This document shows positions 1 to 6,956 of a stretch of DNA of 19,280 nt, one piece after another. Made by a program: the position numbers and the translations under genes. Source of the DNA: UBA4416 sp031539425 (GTDB lineage: Bacteria; Bacteroidota; Bacteroidia; B-17B0; Aurantibacillaceae); the NCBI GenBank assembly GCA_031539425.1, contig JAVKLI010000019.1:1-19280 (forward strand). The letters run 5' to 3'. How positions within the stretch are numbered: the first letter of the stretch is position 1; each line of letters begins with the position of its first letter. The notes beneath the pieces are model-generated. The model worked only from the letters and a program-made list of their open reading frames with translations, was not told the DNA's origin and ran no database searches.

Positions 1-262
1 AGAAGTTGAAAAAATATTTCCACAACTTGTAAAAACGGGTACAGATAGCCTAAACACCAAAAGTGTCAATTATGCTAATATGGTATCTGTGCTTACAACT
101 GCGATGCAAGAGCAACAAGCTATTATAGAGGCACAACAAAAGCAATTACAAATGCAAGAGGCTAAAAATGAAGCACAACAAACTATTATAGAAACACAAC
201 AAAAGCAATTACAAACACAAGAAAAACGTTTAAAAGCTTTAGAAGAGAGATTTGGTAAGTAA
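1..262 (+). CDS. C-terminal end of a surface/tail-fibre-like protein with S74-type chaperone domain (partial)
   Basis: The frame is open from base 2 to a TAA at 260-262, so only the last 86 residues of a longer protein are visible. The first visible residues, EVEKIFPQLV, followed about 15 residues later by VNYANMVSVL, match the end of the Peptidase_S74 (endosialidase intramolecular chaperone) domain, which usually reads 'AQEVEKxFPELV...VNYxxLIPxL'. In this family the domain sits at the C-terminus of trimeric fibres or large secreted proteins, helps trimerisation, and may cut itself off. After it comes a Gln/Glu/Lys-rich coiled coil of about 50 residues that contains a 21-residue duplication (three heptads). 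The ATG at 80 is internal and not the real start. The main body of the protein, and so its function, lies outside the window. Confidence 0.75.
   Translation, partial: EVEKIFPQLVKTGTDSLNTKSVNYANMVSVLTTAMQEQQAIIEAQQKQLQMQEAKNEAQQTIIETQQKQLQTQEKRLKALEERFGK
111..236 (+). repeat. 63-bp tandem duplication encoding coiled-coil heptads
   Basis: Two adjacent 63-bp units, 111-173 and 174-236, are clearly related. Both contain CTATTATAGA (at 120 and 183) followed by ACACAACAAAAGCAATTACA or a near copy. The period is 21 codons, so the duplication adds exactly three heptads (IIExQQKQLQxQE) and keeps the coiled coil in register. The last third of each unit has diverged. Confidence 0.8.
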
Positions 263-537
263 CCAGTATTCCCATCCCAATCTGTCTTCTTTGCTTGAAA
301 ATTTTCATTTTTTTTAGAAAAAAGAAAATAATTTCTTTTTCTCTTTCGTGAAAGGTGAAACTTATCGTACTTGCTCCTCGACCATAATTTGCATTTATTA
401 GTTGAGTTTAAGAGGTATTATTCTTTAAAATATTTGTGAGTAACCTCTTTATTATACTTTTTGATTTGATCAAATAAATTAACTAAGAAGTTATTTACAA
501 CATTACTACTTGTAATACATACCGGTTTAGTTTTAAA
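263..537. other. Intergenic region between convergent genes
   Basis: This stretch of 275 bases lies between the end of the S74-type gene and the end of the rhomboid gene on the other strand. Apart from one weak AT-only hairpin near 319-340, I see no gene, RNA or clear regulatory site. On the minus strand the frame stays open for 39 codons after the rhomboid stop (537-421), but it has no start codon and no recognisable similarity. Confidence 0.6.
319..340. terminator. Weak bidirectional terminator candidate
   Basis: AAAAAGAAA (319-327), loop ATAA and TTTCTTTTT (332-340) form a perfect 9-bp stem between two convergent genes. The stem has a single G-C pair, so its stability is low. The position is right for a terminator serving both strands. 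Confidence 0.3.
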
Positions 538-1242
538 TTATTTTGAAATTTTAAATAAAACATCTTTTTCTTTATTTGTTAAATTTTCAAAACCCACAAC
601 ATTTATTTTATCTAGAAATATATTTAATTGCTCTTCTGATGATATATTTTTTGATGTTTTTTTTCTATAAAAAAATCCATATTTTAAATGTAACCCGTAT
701 AGCACACCAAAAACGGATCCACCAATATGTGATATTTTACCGCCTGTATTAAATTGTAAATCAATAAAGGTATAGAGTCCAAATACAACAAAGGCAAAAT
801 ATTTGTATTTTATATAAGTAAAATTGTATAATAAAAATTTTCCATTTGGATTATAACAAGTAAGTGCAAACAGCATAGCAAATATTGAGGCAGATGCTCC
901 AAATAAATATAATTGATTGGCTTGTTTTAAAAATAATGAGCTGATAAAACAAAATATACAACCTATAATTCCACCAAATAGATATACAATTAAAAATCTG
1001 GTTTTATTAAATAAGTTTTCAAAAGTTCGTCCAATAAAATATAAAAACAACATATTGCCTAGTAAATGATCTAGCTTTATGTGTGTAATAGTAAAAGTAA
1101 ATATTTTCCAAGTTGAAGGCCATGAAATAATGTCTAATAAATTTAATGATAAGTATTGTGATAGATTTATATTAAACAATGTAGTAGTTAAATAGAGTAA
1201 AATGTATACACTAAAGTTTAATATTAAAAAAAAACGTAACAT
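538..1242 (-). CDS. Rhomboid family intramembrane serine protease
   Basis: This is a 234-residue polytopic membrane protein with rhomboid landmarks. H54, H59 and N63 lie in the THIKLDHLLGN segment of the second membrane helix. The catalytic serine motif is GASA (Ser117), and the catalytic histidine is in SHIGGSVFG (His172). Rhomboids cut transmembrane substrates inside the lipid bilayer; the substrate here cannot be told. Six membrane segments are plausible, followed by a soluble tail of about 40 residues ending NKEKDVLFKISK, a tail form I associate with Bacteroidota rhomboids. It is the last gene of the mutL-rhomboid-rhomboid run and starts 33 bases after the stop of the preceding rhomboid. 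GASA instead of the usual GASG is a small departure that need not abolish activity. Confidence 0.85.
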   Translation of the reverse strand: MLRFFLILNFSVYILLYLTTTLFNINLSQYLSLNLLDIISWPSTWKIFTFTITHIKLDHLLGNMLFLYFIGRTFENLFNKTRFLIVYLFGGIIGCIFCFISSLFLKQANQLYLFGASASIFAMLFALTCYNPNGKFLLYNFTYIKYKYFAFVVFGLYTFIDLQFNTGGKISHIGGSVFGVLYGLHLKYGFFYRKKTSKNISSEEQLNIFLDKINVVGFENLTNKEKDVLFKISK

Positions 1243-1275
1243 TTACTTATATACATTTTTTAAAATTGTAATTGA

Positions 1276-1893
1276 TTAAAAAAAACTTTTTTTATTTTTA
1301 TTCCAAATAAATAAAATTAGTACACCCATTATAAGCCCCCCTAAGTGCGCCACATGGGCAATATTATCATTTGCAGTAATTGAGGTTATAAATTCATAAG
1401 CCCCGTAAATCAATAGTAAATGTTTAGCTTTGATTGGGATTATAAAATAGATATGTAGTGTCATGTTAGGATAAGTCATAGCAAATGCAGCTAACAAGCC
1501 ATACAAGGCCCCAGATGCGCCCAATAAAACTGTTACACTTTTATCGTTTAAATAACTTATTAATAGCTGTAAAAGTGCAGCAGCTATGCCGCATAACAAA
1601 TAAAAATTTAAAAATCGCTTTGAACCCCACTCTGCTTCTAAAGCAACCCCAAAAATATAGATACCTAACATGTTAAAAAATAAATGCATAAAATTAGCAT
1701 GCATAAACATATAAGTGATTATTTGATGTGGCTGAAAAGCTTCTGTATACATAGGATACAAGTCTAGATAATAATGAAAATTTATAAAACTATCTAAGAT
1801 TAAACTTCCAAAAAATAATAAAGTATTAATAATTAAAATATTTTTAATTACTAATGGTATATCATTAAAACCTCGAGGTTGAATATTGAACAT
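1276..1893 (-). CDS. Rhomboid family intramembrane serine protease
   Basis: This 205-residue protein has the canonical rhomboid pattern. MFMHANFMHLFFNM supplies H65, H70 and N74, GASG supplies the nucleophile Ser127, and HVAHLGG supplies the catalytic His183. The E-W-G/R loop motif after helix 2 (EAEWGSKRF) is also present. It begins only 3 bases after the mutL stop, so it is almost certainly co-transcribed with mutL and translationally coupled. The adjacent rhomboid (538-1242) is similar only at the motifs, so the two are diverged family members rather than a recent duplication. The mutL/rhomboid/rhomboid order recurs in Bacteroidota to my knowledge. No functional link between mismatch repair and rhomboid proteolysis is established. 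Confidence 0.92.
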   Translation of the reverse strand: MFNIQPRGFNDIPLVIKNILIINTLLFFGSLILDSFINFHYYLDLYPMYTEAFQPHQIITYMFMHANFMHLFFNMLGIYIFGVALEAEWGSKRFLNFYLLCGIAAALLQLLISYLNDKSVTVLLGASGALYGLLAAFAMTYPNMTLHIYFIIPIKAKHLLLIYGAYEFITSITANDNIAHVAHLGGLIMGVLILFIWNKNKKSFF

Positions 1894-1896
1894 AAT

Positions 1897-3732
1897 TTAT
1901 TTTTTAAAAAATTTATCTATTGTATTCGTAGAAAGTTCCATTATTATAGGTTTTCCAGTTGGATTAAATAATTGAGTTTGGCACATAAATAATTGATTGA
2001 CTAATAAACTCATTTCTTCATGAGTTAATTTTTTACCGTAACCAATACAAGTACTTTTAGCTAAAGATTTACATATGTTTTCAAAGGGATCAAATTGGGA
2101 GTCAAATGAATTTAATTTATAATTTTCAATTAGTGTATCAATAATTGAATTAAAATTTACAGAAGATAAATTTGCTGGAGTTCCTTGGAGTGAAAAAGTG
2201 TTTTTTCCAAATGGTTCTAATTCAAAACCTAAAACTAAAAAATGATGAAGTAATGATTGTACTAGTTCATAATCAGAAACAGACAATTCGATTACAGTAG
2301 GAAATAAAGATTTTTGAGAGGCTATGGTATTTTGAGGTTGTTTTGAACTAAAATAATATTCAAATAAAATTTGCTCGTGTGCTCTTTGTTGATCTATAAC
2401 ATATAAGCCATTTTGGAATGGGGTTACAATATATTTTAATTGTAATTGAAATAAACTTGATACTTCAGTTTCTATATTTAATTGCGTTTGCAATGATTCA
2501 TCTGTTTCAACTTCTAATGTCTGATTTGTTAAAGCAGCATTATGAATACTATCTTCATTATATTTTTCATACAGTGTTTCCCAATTTTTTAAATTGTTTT
2601 GTTTTATAGATGTTTTTTCAAAAGTAACATCAGTTTGAAATGGATTATAAGATGGATTATAGTCTAATTGAGGTTTTTTTACTGGCTTGTTGTAATGAAC
2701 ATTAAATGCTGTTTCAGGTTCAAAATCTATTTGAATACCCATTTCAGCTTTACCTATGGCTCTTTTAACGGTACTTAATAATAAAGCATAAATAACTTTT
2801 TCATCTTGAAATTTAATTTCAGTTTTAGATGGATGAATATTGACGTCAATAAATTTAGGGTTTACATCTAAAAACAAAAAATAATTTACATGTTTATCAT
2901 CACTTATAAGCCCTTTGTAGGCTTCATGAATGGCATGATTTAAATACGGGCTTTTAATGTAACGGTTATTAACAAAAAAAAACTGATTTCGCTTTGATTT
3001 CAAAGCCACTTCTGGTTTACCTACGTAGCCATGAAAATTAACCACTTCTATATTTTCATTAATAGCTACTAATTTATCTTTGTAATGACTGCTTAGTAAT
3101 CTCATCAATCTTTCTATTAATGTAGCGCTTGGAAGATTCATTAATTCATGATCATTATGAAAAACAATAAATTCTATATTATAGTGTGGTATAGCTACTC
3201 TTTCAATTTCATCTAAAATATGTTTAAGTTCGATATTATCATTTTTTAAAAAATGCCTCCTCGCTGGTGTATTATAAAACAAGTTTTTAATTGTAAAAGA
3301 GCTACCTGTACCTGTTTGACATGATTCTTGCTTTATTAATCGGTTACCCTCTATAATAATATATTGTCCTAATTCATCTTTTTCTCTTTTAGTTTTAAGC
3401 TCTACATAGGCTATAGAGCAAATACTTGCCAACGCTTCGCCTCTAAATCCTTTAGTGTGTAAGTCAAATAAATCATTTGCAATTTTAATTTTTGAAGTTG
3501 CATGGCGTTCAAAAGCCATGCGCGCATCTACAGGGCTCATTCCAATCCCATTGTCTATTACCTGAATTAACGTTTTGCCGGCATCTTTTAATATTACTTT
3601 TATTTTGGTAGCCTTTGCGTCAATAGCATTTTCAAGCAATTCTTTTATAACGGATGCTGGGCGCTGCACAACTTCGCCAGCCGCAATTTGATTCGCAACA
3701 CTATCGGATAATACAGAAATAATATTTTCCAT
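1897..3732 (-). CDS. mutL: DNA mismatch repair protein MutL
   Basis: The protein is 611 residues. The N-terminal GHKL ATPase is complete: ELLENAIDA (Glu31, Asn35), DNGIGM (60-65), KGFRGEALASI (94-104) and the TGTGSSF segment near 140-146. The transducer domain runs to about 330, with a conserved NIHPSKTEIKF. A variable linker (about 340-420) follows, then the C-terminal dimerisation domain. MutL couples MutS mismatch recognition to strand removal. The C-terminal endonuclease signature is altered: the DQHA(x)2E(x)4E motif reads DQQRAHEQILFE (447-458), with Gln449 where the metal-linked His stands. The final motif is NPTGKP (590-595) rather than CPHGRP. Loss of the second motif is common in Bacteroidota MutL as I recall it; the Gln is less usual. 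It is the first gene of the operon with the two rhomboids. Confidence 0.97.
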   Translation of the reverse strand: MENIISVLSDSVANQIAAGEVVQRPASVIKELLENAIDAKATKIKVILKDAGKTLIQVIDNGIGMSPVDARMAFERHATSKIKIANDLFDLHTKGFRGEALASICSIAYVELKTKREKDELGQYIIIEGNRLIKQESCQTGTGSSFTIKNLFYNTPARRHFLKNDNIELKHILDEIERVAIPHYNIEFIVFHNDHELMNLPSATLIERLMRLLSSHYKDKLVAINENIEVVNFHGYVGKPEVALKSKRNQFFFVNNRYIKSPYLNHAIHEAYKGLISDDKHVNYFLFLDVNPKFIDVNIHPSKTEIKFQDEKVIYALLLSTVKRAIGKAEMGIQIDFEPETAFNVHYNKPVKKPQLDYNPSYNPFQTDVTFEKTSIKQNNLKNWETLYEKYNEDSIHNAALTNQTLEVETDESLQTQLNIETEVSSLFQLQLKYIVTPFQNGLYVIDQQRAHEQILFEYYFSSKQPQNTIASQKSLFPTVIELSVSDYELVQSLLHHFLVLGFELEPFGKNTFSLQGTPANLSSVNFNSIIDTLIENYKLNSFDSQFDPFENICKSLAKSTCIGYGKKLTHEEMSLLVNQLFMCQTQLFNPTGKPIIMELSTNTIDKFFKK

Positions 3733-3809
3733 AACAAGTGGTAAATATATATTTTATAGATTTATAAAAATAGGATTACATAAACATATTTTTAATTTAA
3801 AATATATAA

Positions 3810-3817
3810 TACTTTTG
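3810..3817 (+). promoter_or_regulatory. Candidate -7 promoter element for the ABC ATPase gene
   Basis: TACTTTTG matches the Bacteroidota -7 consensus TAnnTTTG exactly and lies 7 bases before the ATG at 3825. I see no good TTTG -33 element. If it is used, the transcript would begin about at the start codon, giving a leaderless or nearly leaderless mRNA. Confidence 0.35.
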
Positions 3818-3824
3818 ATTTTGT

Positions 3825-4748
3825 ATGGAACATATTCTTAATATTCAAAACGTATCAAAAGTTTATCATAAACATGTAGCTCTAAATGATGTGAGTTTTA
3901 ATGTAAATAGTGGCGCTATATTTGGGCTTTTAGGGCCAAATGGTGCTGGAAAAACATCTTTAATACGCATGATTAATCAAATTACTTACCCGGATACAGG
4001 CCAAATATTGTTTCAAAATCAACCACTTCAGAGTAAACATATTGAACGTATTGGATATTTACCCGAAGAACGTGGTTTGTATAAAAAAATGAAAGTAGCA
4101 GAGCAAATATTGTATTTTGCTCAGCTTAAAGGTATGGCATTGCAAAGCGCACAAAAGCAGTTAAATATATGGCTTGACAAGTTTGATATTCAAAATTGGA
4201 AACATAAAAAAATTGAAGAATTAAGTAAAGGCATGCAGCAAAAAGTGCAGTTTATTATTACCTTAATTCACCAACCAAAAATAGTGATTTTAGATGAGCC
4301 CTTTAGTGGATTTGATCCGATAAACGCGCAATTAATTAAAAACGAAATTGCAGAACTTAAAAAAAATGGATCTACCATTATTTTTTCTACTCACAACATG
4401 GATAGCGTAGAAGAGCTTTGTGATGATATTGTACTCATTAATAAATCTCAAAAAATATTAGAAGGGTCTGTAAAAAACATAAAATCGAATTATAAAAAAA
4501 ATCAATTTAAAATAACATTTACAGGAAATTTACTAGGGTTTATAAATGCGTTGTGTACTAATTGTAAGCTCATAGATAAAACAACTCAACATGATGAACA
4601 TGCGATTATTTTAGAACTAAACCCGCCATATACATCTAATCAACTGCTTAGTGAATTATTAAATTATGGTACTTTAATTTCGTTTCACGAAATTTTACCG
4701 TCAATGAATGAAATATTTTTAAATGAAGTAAGCGATAATACCTATTAG
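3825..4748 (+). CDS. ABC-2 type transporter ATP-binding protein
   Basis: This is a 307-residue ATPase subunit of the DrrA/NatA type. It has Walker A GPNGAGKT (37-44), signature LSKGMQQ (133-139), Walker B IVILDE (153-158), D-loop SGFDP and switch His190 (STHNM). The C-terminal part after about residue 215 fits the DUF4162-type extension of this subfamily. Such proteins drive export through a separate ABC-2 permease, and in Bacteroidota the permease normally lies directly downstream. Here the next gene is on the opposite strand and ends 5 bases away, so no permease is adjacent. It is divergent from mutL across a 92-bp gap. The ATPase is intact, so it presumably works with a permease encoded elsewhere. 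The substrate is unknown. Confidence 0.93.
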   Translation: MEHILNIQNVSKVYHKHVALNDVSFNVNSGAIFGLLGPNGAGKTSLIRMINQITYPDTGQILFQNQPLQSKHIERIGYLPEERGLYKKMKVAEQILYFAQLKGMALQSAQKQLNIWLDKFDIQNWKHKKIEELSKGMQQKVQFIITLIHQPKIVILDEPFSGFDPINAQLIKNEIAELKKNGSTIIFSTHNMDSVEELCDDIVLINKSQKILEGSVKNIKSNYKKNQFKITFTGNLLGFINALCTNCKLIDKTTQHDEHAIILELNPPYTSNQLLSELLNYGTLISFHEILPSMNEIFLNEVSDNTY

Positions 4749-4753
4749 TCAAA

Positions 4754-5161
4754 TTATTTTTCAAGCTCTTCTTTTTTCGAACTACTCAATGTAACTATAA
4801 TTGCAATAATAATAAGCCCTATTAGAAATAATGCACCTAGAAATCCTGCCGAAAAACTTGTGGGTAGATTAAAACTAGGTAAGCCGTAAAGTAAGTACAA
4901 TAAAAAGCAACTCATTCCGACAAAAATATGTTTTAAAAATTTAACACTTTTTTTATTGGTTGTTTGTATTTCGGTTGGCTGGTTTTTTATTTGAATAAGT
5001 GTGTTTTCTTTACTTAACAATGATGGCTCATCAGTTTGACCCAGATGCGCCTCTTTAACTTGATTTTTATTAGCAAATTGCTGTAATGGGAACGATGCAA
5101 AAGTAGTTTTAGAAGTGCAACAAATAATCAACCCTAAAAAAAATATATGTTTAGATATCAT
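4754..5161 (-). CDS. Small membrane protein with signal peptide (hypothetical)
   Basis: I do not recognise this 135-residue protein. It has an N-terminal signal peptide (about 1-22, ending TTFA before SFPLQQ). A polar linker of about 50 residues follows, rich in Lys, Gln, Thr and Glu. Two hydrophobic helices lie at about 76-93 and 106-126, and a charged tail KKEELEK closes it. The layout suggests a protein anchored in the inner membrane with a periplasmic linker. It starts 9 bases after the end of the broken gene at 5171-5500, which has the same plan (signal peptide ending FAS-[FI]-P, polar linker, hydrophobic C-terminus). The two are probably diverged paralogues and one transcription unit. 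Its stop faces that of the ABC ATPase gene with 5 bases between. Confidence 0.75.
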   Translation of the reverse strand: MISKHIFFLGLIICCTSKTTFASFPLQQFANKNQVKEAHLGQTDEPSLLSKENTLIQIKNQPTEIQTTNKKSVKFLKHIFVGMSCFLLYLLYGLPSFNLPTSFSAGFLGALFLIGLIIIAIIVTLSSSKKEELEK

Positions 5162-5170
5162 AAAATAATT

Positions 5171-5500
5171 TTAAAAAAATAAATAAATAAAAGAGCACAC
5201 CATACCCACAAAAGCTTTTAAAATAGCGGTAGTTGACCCTATCCCAGACAATACCAATAAAATACCCACTAATACAAAAAATATAGAAAGTAATAAGGCT
5301 CTATTAAAAATATTAGGATCCGGTATATCATTTGCATTAACTGTATTTTGTGGCTCTTGAAGGGATTGGTTATTTTTTTTATTTGTTTGTGTTGTTACAA
5401 CAGATAGTTTACTTTCTTTTGTTTACATTGGTATAGAAGCAAATATATTTATGCTTGTAAAAAAGCTAAACACAGTAAATGCAAAGATGATGCGTTCCAT
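5171..5500 (-). pseudogene. Small signal-peptide/membrane protein gene interrupted by in-frame TAA
   Basis: Reading from ATG at 5500, the frame gives 109 residues with one internal TAA (5425-5423, codon 26). Codons 1-25 are a good signal peptide (MERIIFAFTVFSFF...IFASIPM). After the stop the same frame continues without another stop to TAA at 5173-5171. It encodes a polar Gln/Asn/Lys/Thr linker and then two hydrophobic stretches (LLLSIFFVLVGILLVLSGIG and a short end with FVGMVCSFIYLFF). The stop falls exactly between signal peptide and mature part, and there is no usable start just after it. A point nonsense mutation in a formerly intact gene is the simplest reading; sequencing error or recoding are alternatives. 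It sits 43 bases downstream of the GlcD-type gene on the same strand. Confidence 0.65.
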
Positions 5501-5543
5501 TATATTTTAATTGTTTGATCGAAGATAATAAAGTTAAATACAA

Positions 5544-6953
5544 TTAGCAAATTATTTTATTTGGGTTTAAAATTTGGTTTGGATCAAACACCTTTTTAAT
5601 GCTTTTAAATAAATTTATGTGATGAGGTGGAAAAATAATTGGCATATATTGTTTTTGAACCAAGCCTATACCGTGCTCGCCACTAATAGTGCCGCCTAGG
5701 CTTTTGCACAGTTTAAAAATCTCTTCGACACCTTGTGGTACTTTATAGTTCCAATCATCATCAGATAAATTACCTTTTACAATATTAATGTGTAGGTTAC
5801 CATCGCCAGCATGACCATAACACACACTTTTAAAACCATATGTAATTCCTATATTTTTAACACCTTCTAGCAGCTTTGGTAATTCAGCCCTTGGCACTAC
5901 GGTATCCTCTTCTTTATATATCGAATTACTTTTTACAGCTTCTCCCACCTTTCGCCTAATTTTCCAAAGGGCTGCTTTTTGTGCTTCGCTATCGGCAAAT
6001 AGAATTTCTTCACATTGGTGTTGGTTCATTACTGAATAAATAGCTTCACAATCTTTTTGTAAAATATCTAAATTATTACCATCTACCTCTATTAACAATA
6101 AAGCTTGCCAATGAGGCAAAATTGTAAATGATAACTCACCAGCATATTTCATACTCCAATCTATGGCATCACGCTCCATAAATTCTATAGCGCTTGGTGT
6201 AATACCTTTTGTAAATACATCAGTTACAGCTTGGCATGAATTGGTATATGAGGTGAACGGAACTAATAATAATAAATTATGCTTTGGGAGTGGAATTAGT
6301 TTAAATACTATTTTTGTAATAATACCTAAGGTACCTTCGCTACCAATCATTAAATGCGTAAGGTTATAGCCTGTAGAGTATTTTAAGGTGTTTGCGCCAG
6401 TCCATATAATTTCTCCTGTTGGTAATACCACTTCTAGGTTTAATACATAATCTCGGGTGGTGCCATACTTTAAAGCTTTTGGCCCACCGCTGCTATGAGC
6501 CACATTACCGCCAAGGGTACAACTTTCATAACTTGCAGGATCGGGTGGGTAAAAGAGTTGATGCTTTTTTACCTCTTCCTGAAATATAAAATTGATTACA
6601 CCAGGCTCTACAGTAGCTTGCAAATTGCGTGTATCTATAGATAGGATGTTGTTAAAAAATTCCATACTTATTACAATACCGCCTTTTACCGGTAAAGCAC
6701 CGCCACTAAGCCCTGTACCAGCTCCTCTGGCTGTTACCGCTATTTGATATTGATTGGCAAATTTTAAAATAGTGCTAATTTCTGCTGTTGTTTTTGGTTT
6801 AATAACAAGTTCTGGCAAGTATTGTAAATTCTCTGTTTCATCTTTGCTATAATTGATGAGTACCTCTTGATCCTTGCTAATAAAGGTATTTGGAAGCAAA
6901 ATTGTAAGATCTTCAATGAGCTGTTGTGTAATTTTGGTGTATGTAATAGCCAT
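5544..6953 (-). CDS. FAD-binding oxidase, GlcD / D-lactate dehydrogenase type
   Basis: This 469-residue flavoprotein belongs to the VAO/PCMH superfamily. The FAD-binding loop is ARGAGTGLSGGALP (75-88). PPDPASYESCTLGGNVAHSSGG (about 136-157) binds the cofactor. The C-terminal FAD-oxidase domain carries GHAGDGNLHINI (380-391), with the metal-binding type His, and SGEHGIG (424-430). Family members oxidise 2-hydroxy acids such as glycolate or D-lactate and pass electrons to the respiratory chain. No glcE or glcF partner is nearby, so a single-subunit D-2-hydroxyacid dehydrogenase is more likely than a three-subunit glycolate oxidase. The exact substrate cannot be told. It starts 3 bases after the fcl stop, suggesting co-transcription with gmd and fcl, although I see no metabolic link. 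Confidence 0.9.
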   Translation of the reverse strand: MAITYTKITQQLIEDLTILLPNTFISKDQEVLINYSKDETENLQYLPELVIKPKTTAEISTILKFANQYQIAVTARGAGTGLSGGALPVKGGIVISMEFFNNILSIDTRNLQATVEPGVINFIFQEEVKKHQLFYPPDPASYESCTLGGNVAHSSGGPKALKYGTTRDYVLNLEVVLPTGEIIWTGANTLKYSTGYNLTHLMIGSEGTLGIITKIVFKLIPLPKHNLLLLVPFTSYTNSCQAVTDVFTKGITPSAIEFMERDAIDWSMKYAGELSFTILPHWQALLLIEVDGNNLDILQKDCEAIYSVMNQHQCEEILFADSEAQKAALWKIRRKVGEAVKSNSIYKEEDTVVPRAELPKLLEGVKNIGITYGFKSVCYGHAGDGNLHINIVKGNLSDDDWNYKVPQGVEEIFKLCKSLGGTISGEHGIGLVQKQYMPIIFPPHHINLFKSIKKVFDPNQILNPNKIIC

Positions 6954-6956
6954 TTT

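Noticed and set aside
418..537. In-frame open stretch of 39 codons after the rhomboid stop on the minus strand
   Set aside because: The rhomboid protein ends at a position typical for the family (LFKISK). The extra stretch has no start codon and no recognisable similarity, and a frame of this length is not rare in six frames of AT-rich DNA.
1485..1676. Plus-strand 63-codon frame
   Set aside because: It lies antisense to the rhomboid gene at 1276-1893, which has complete catalytic motifs.
2418..2609. Plus-strand 63-codon frame
   Set aside because: It is antisense to the low-complexity linker of mutL and has no recognisable features.
5171..5500. TAA read as a sense codon (stop codon reassignment), suggested by two genes with internal TAA in the window
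   Set aside because: All intact genes end in normal stops at family-typical positions, mostly TAA. Two separate nonsense mutations, one of them in an IS, explain the data.
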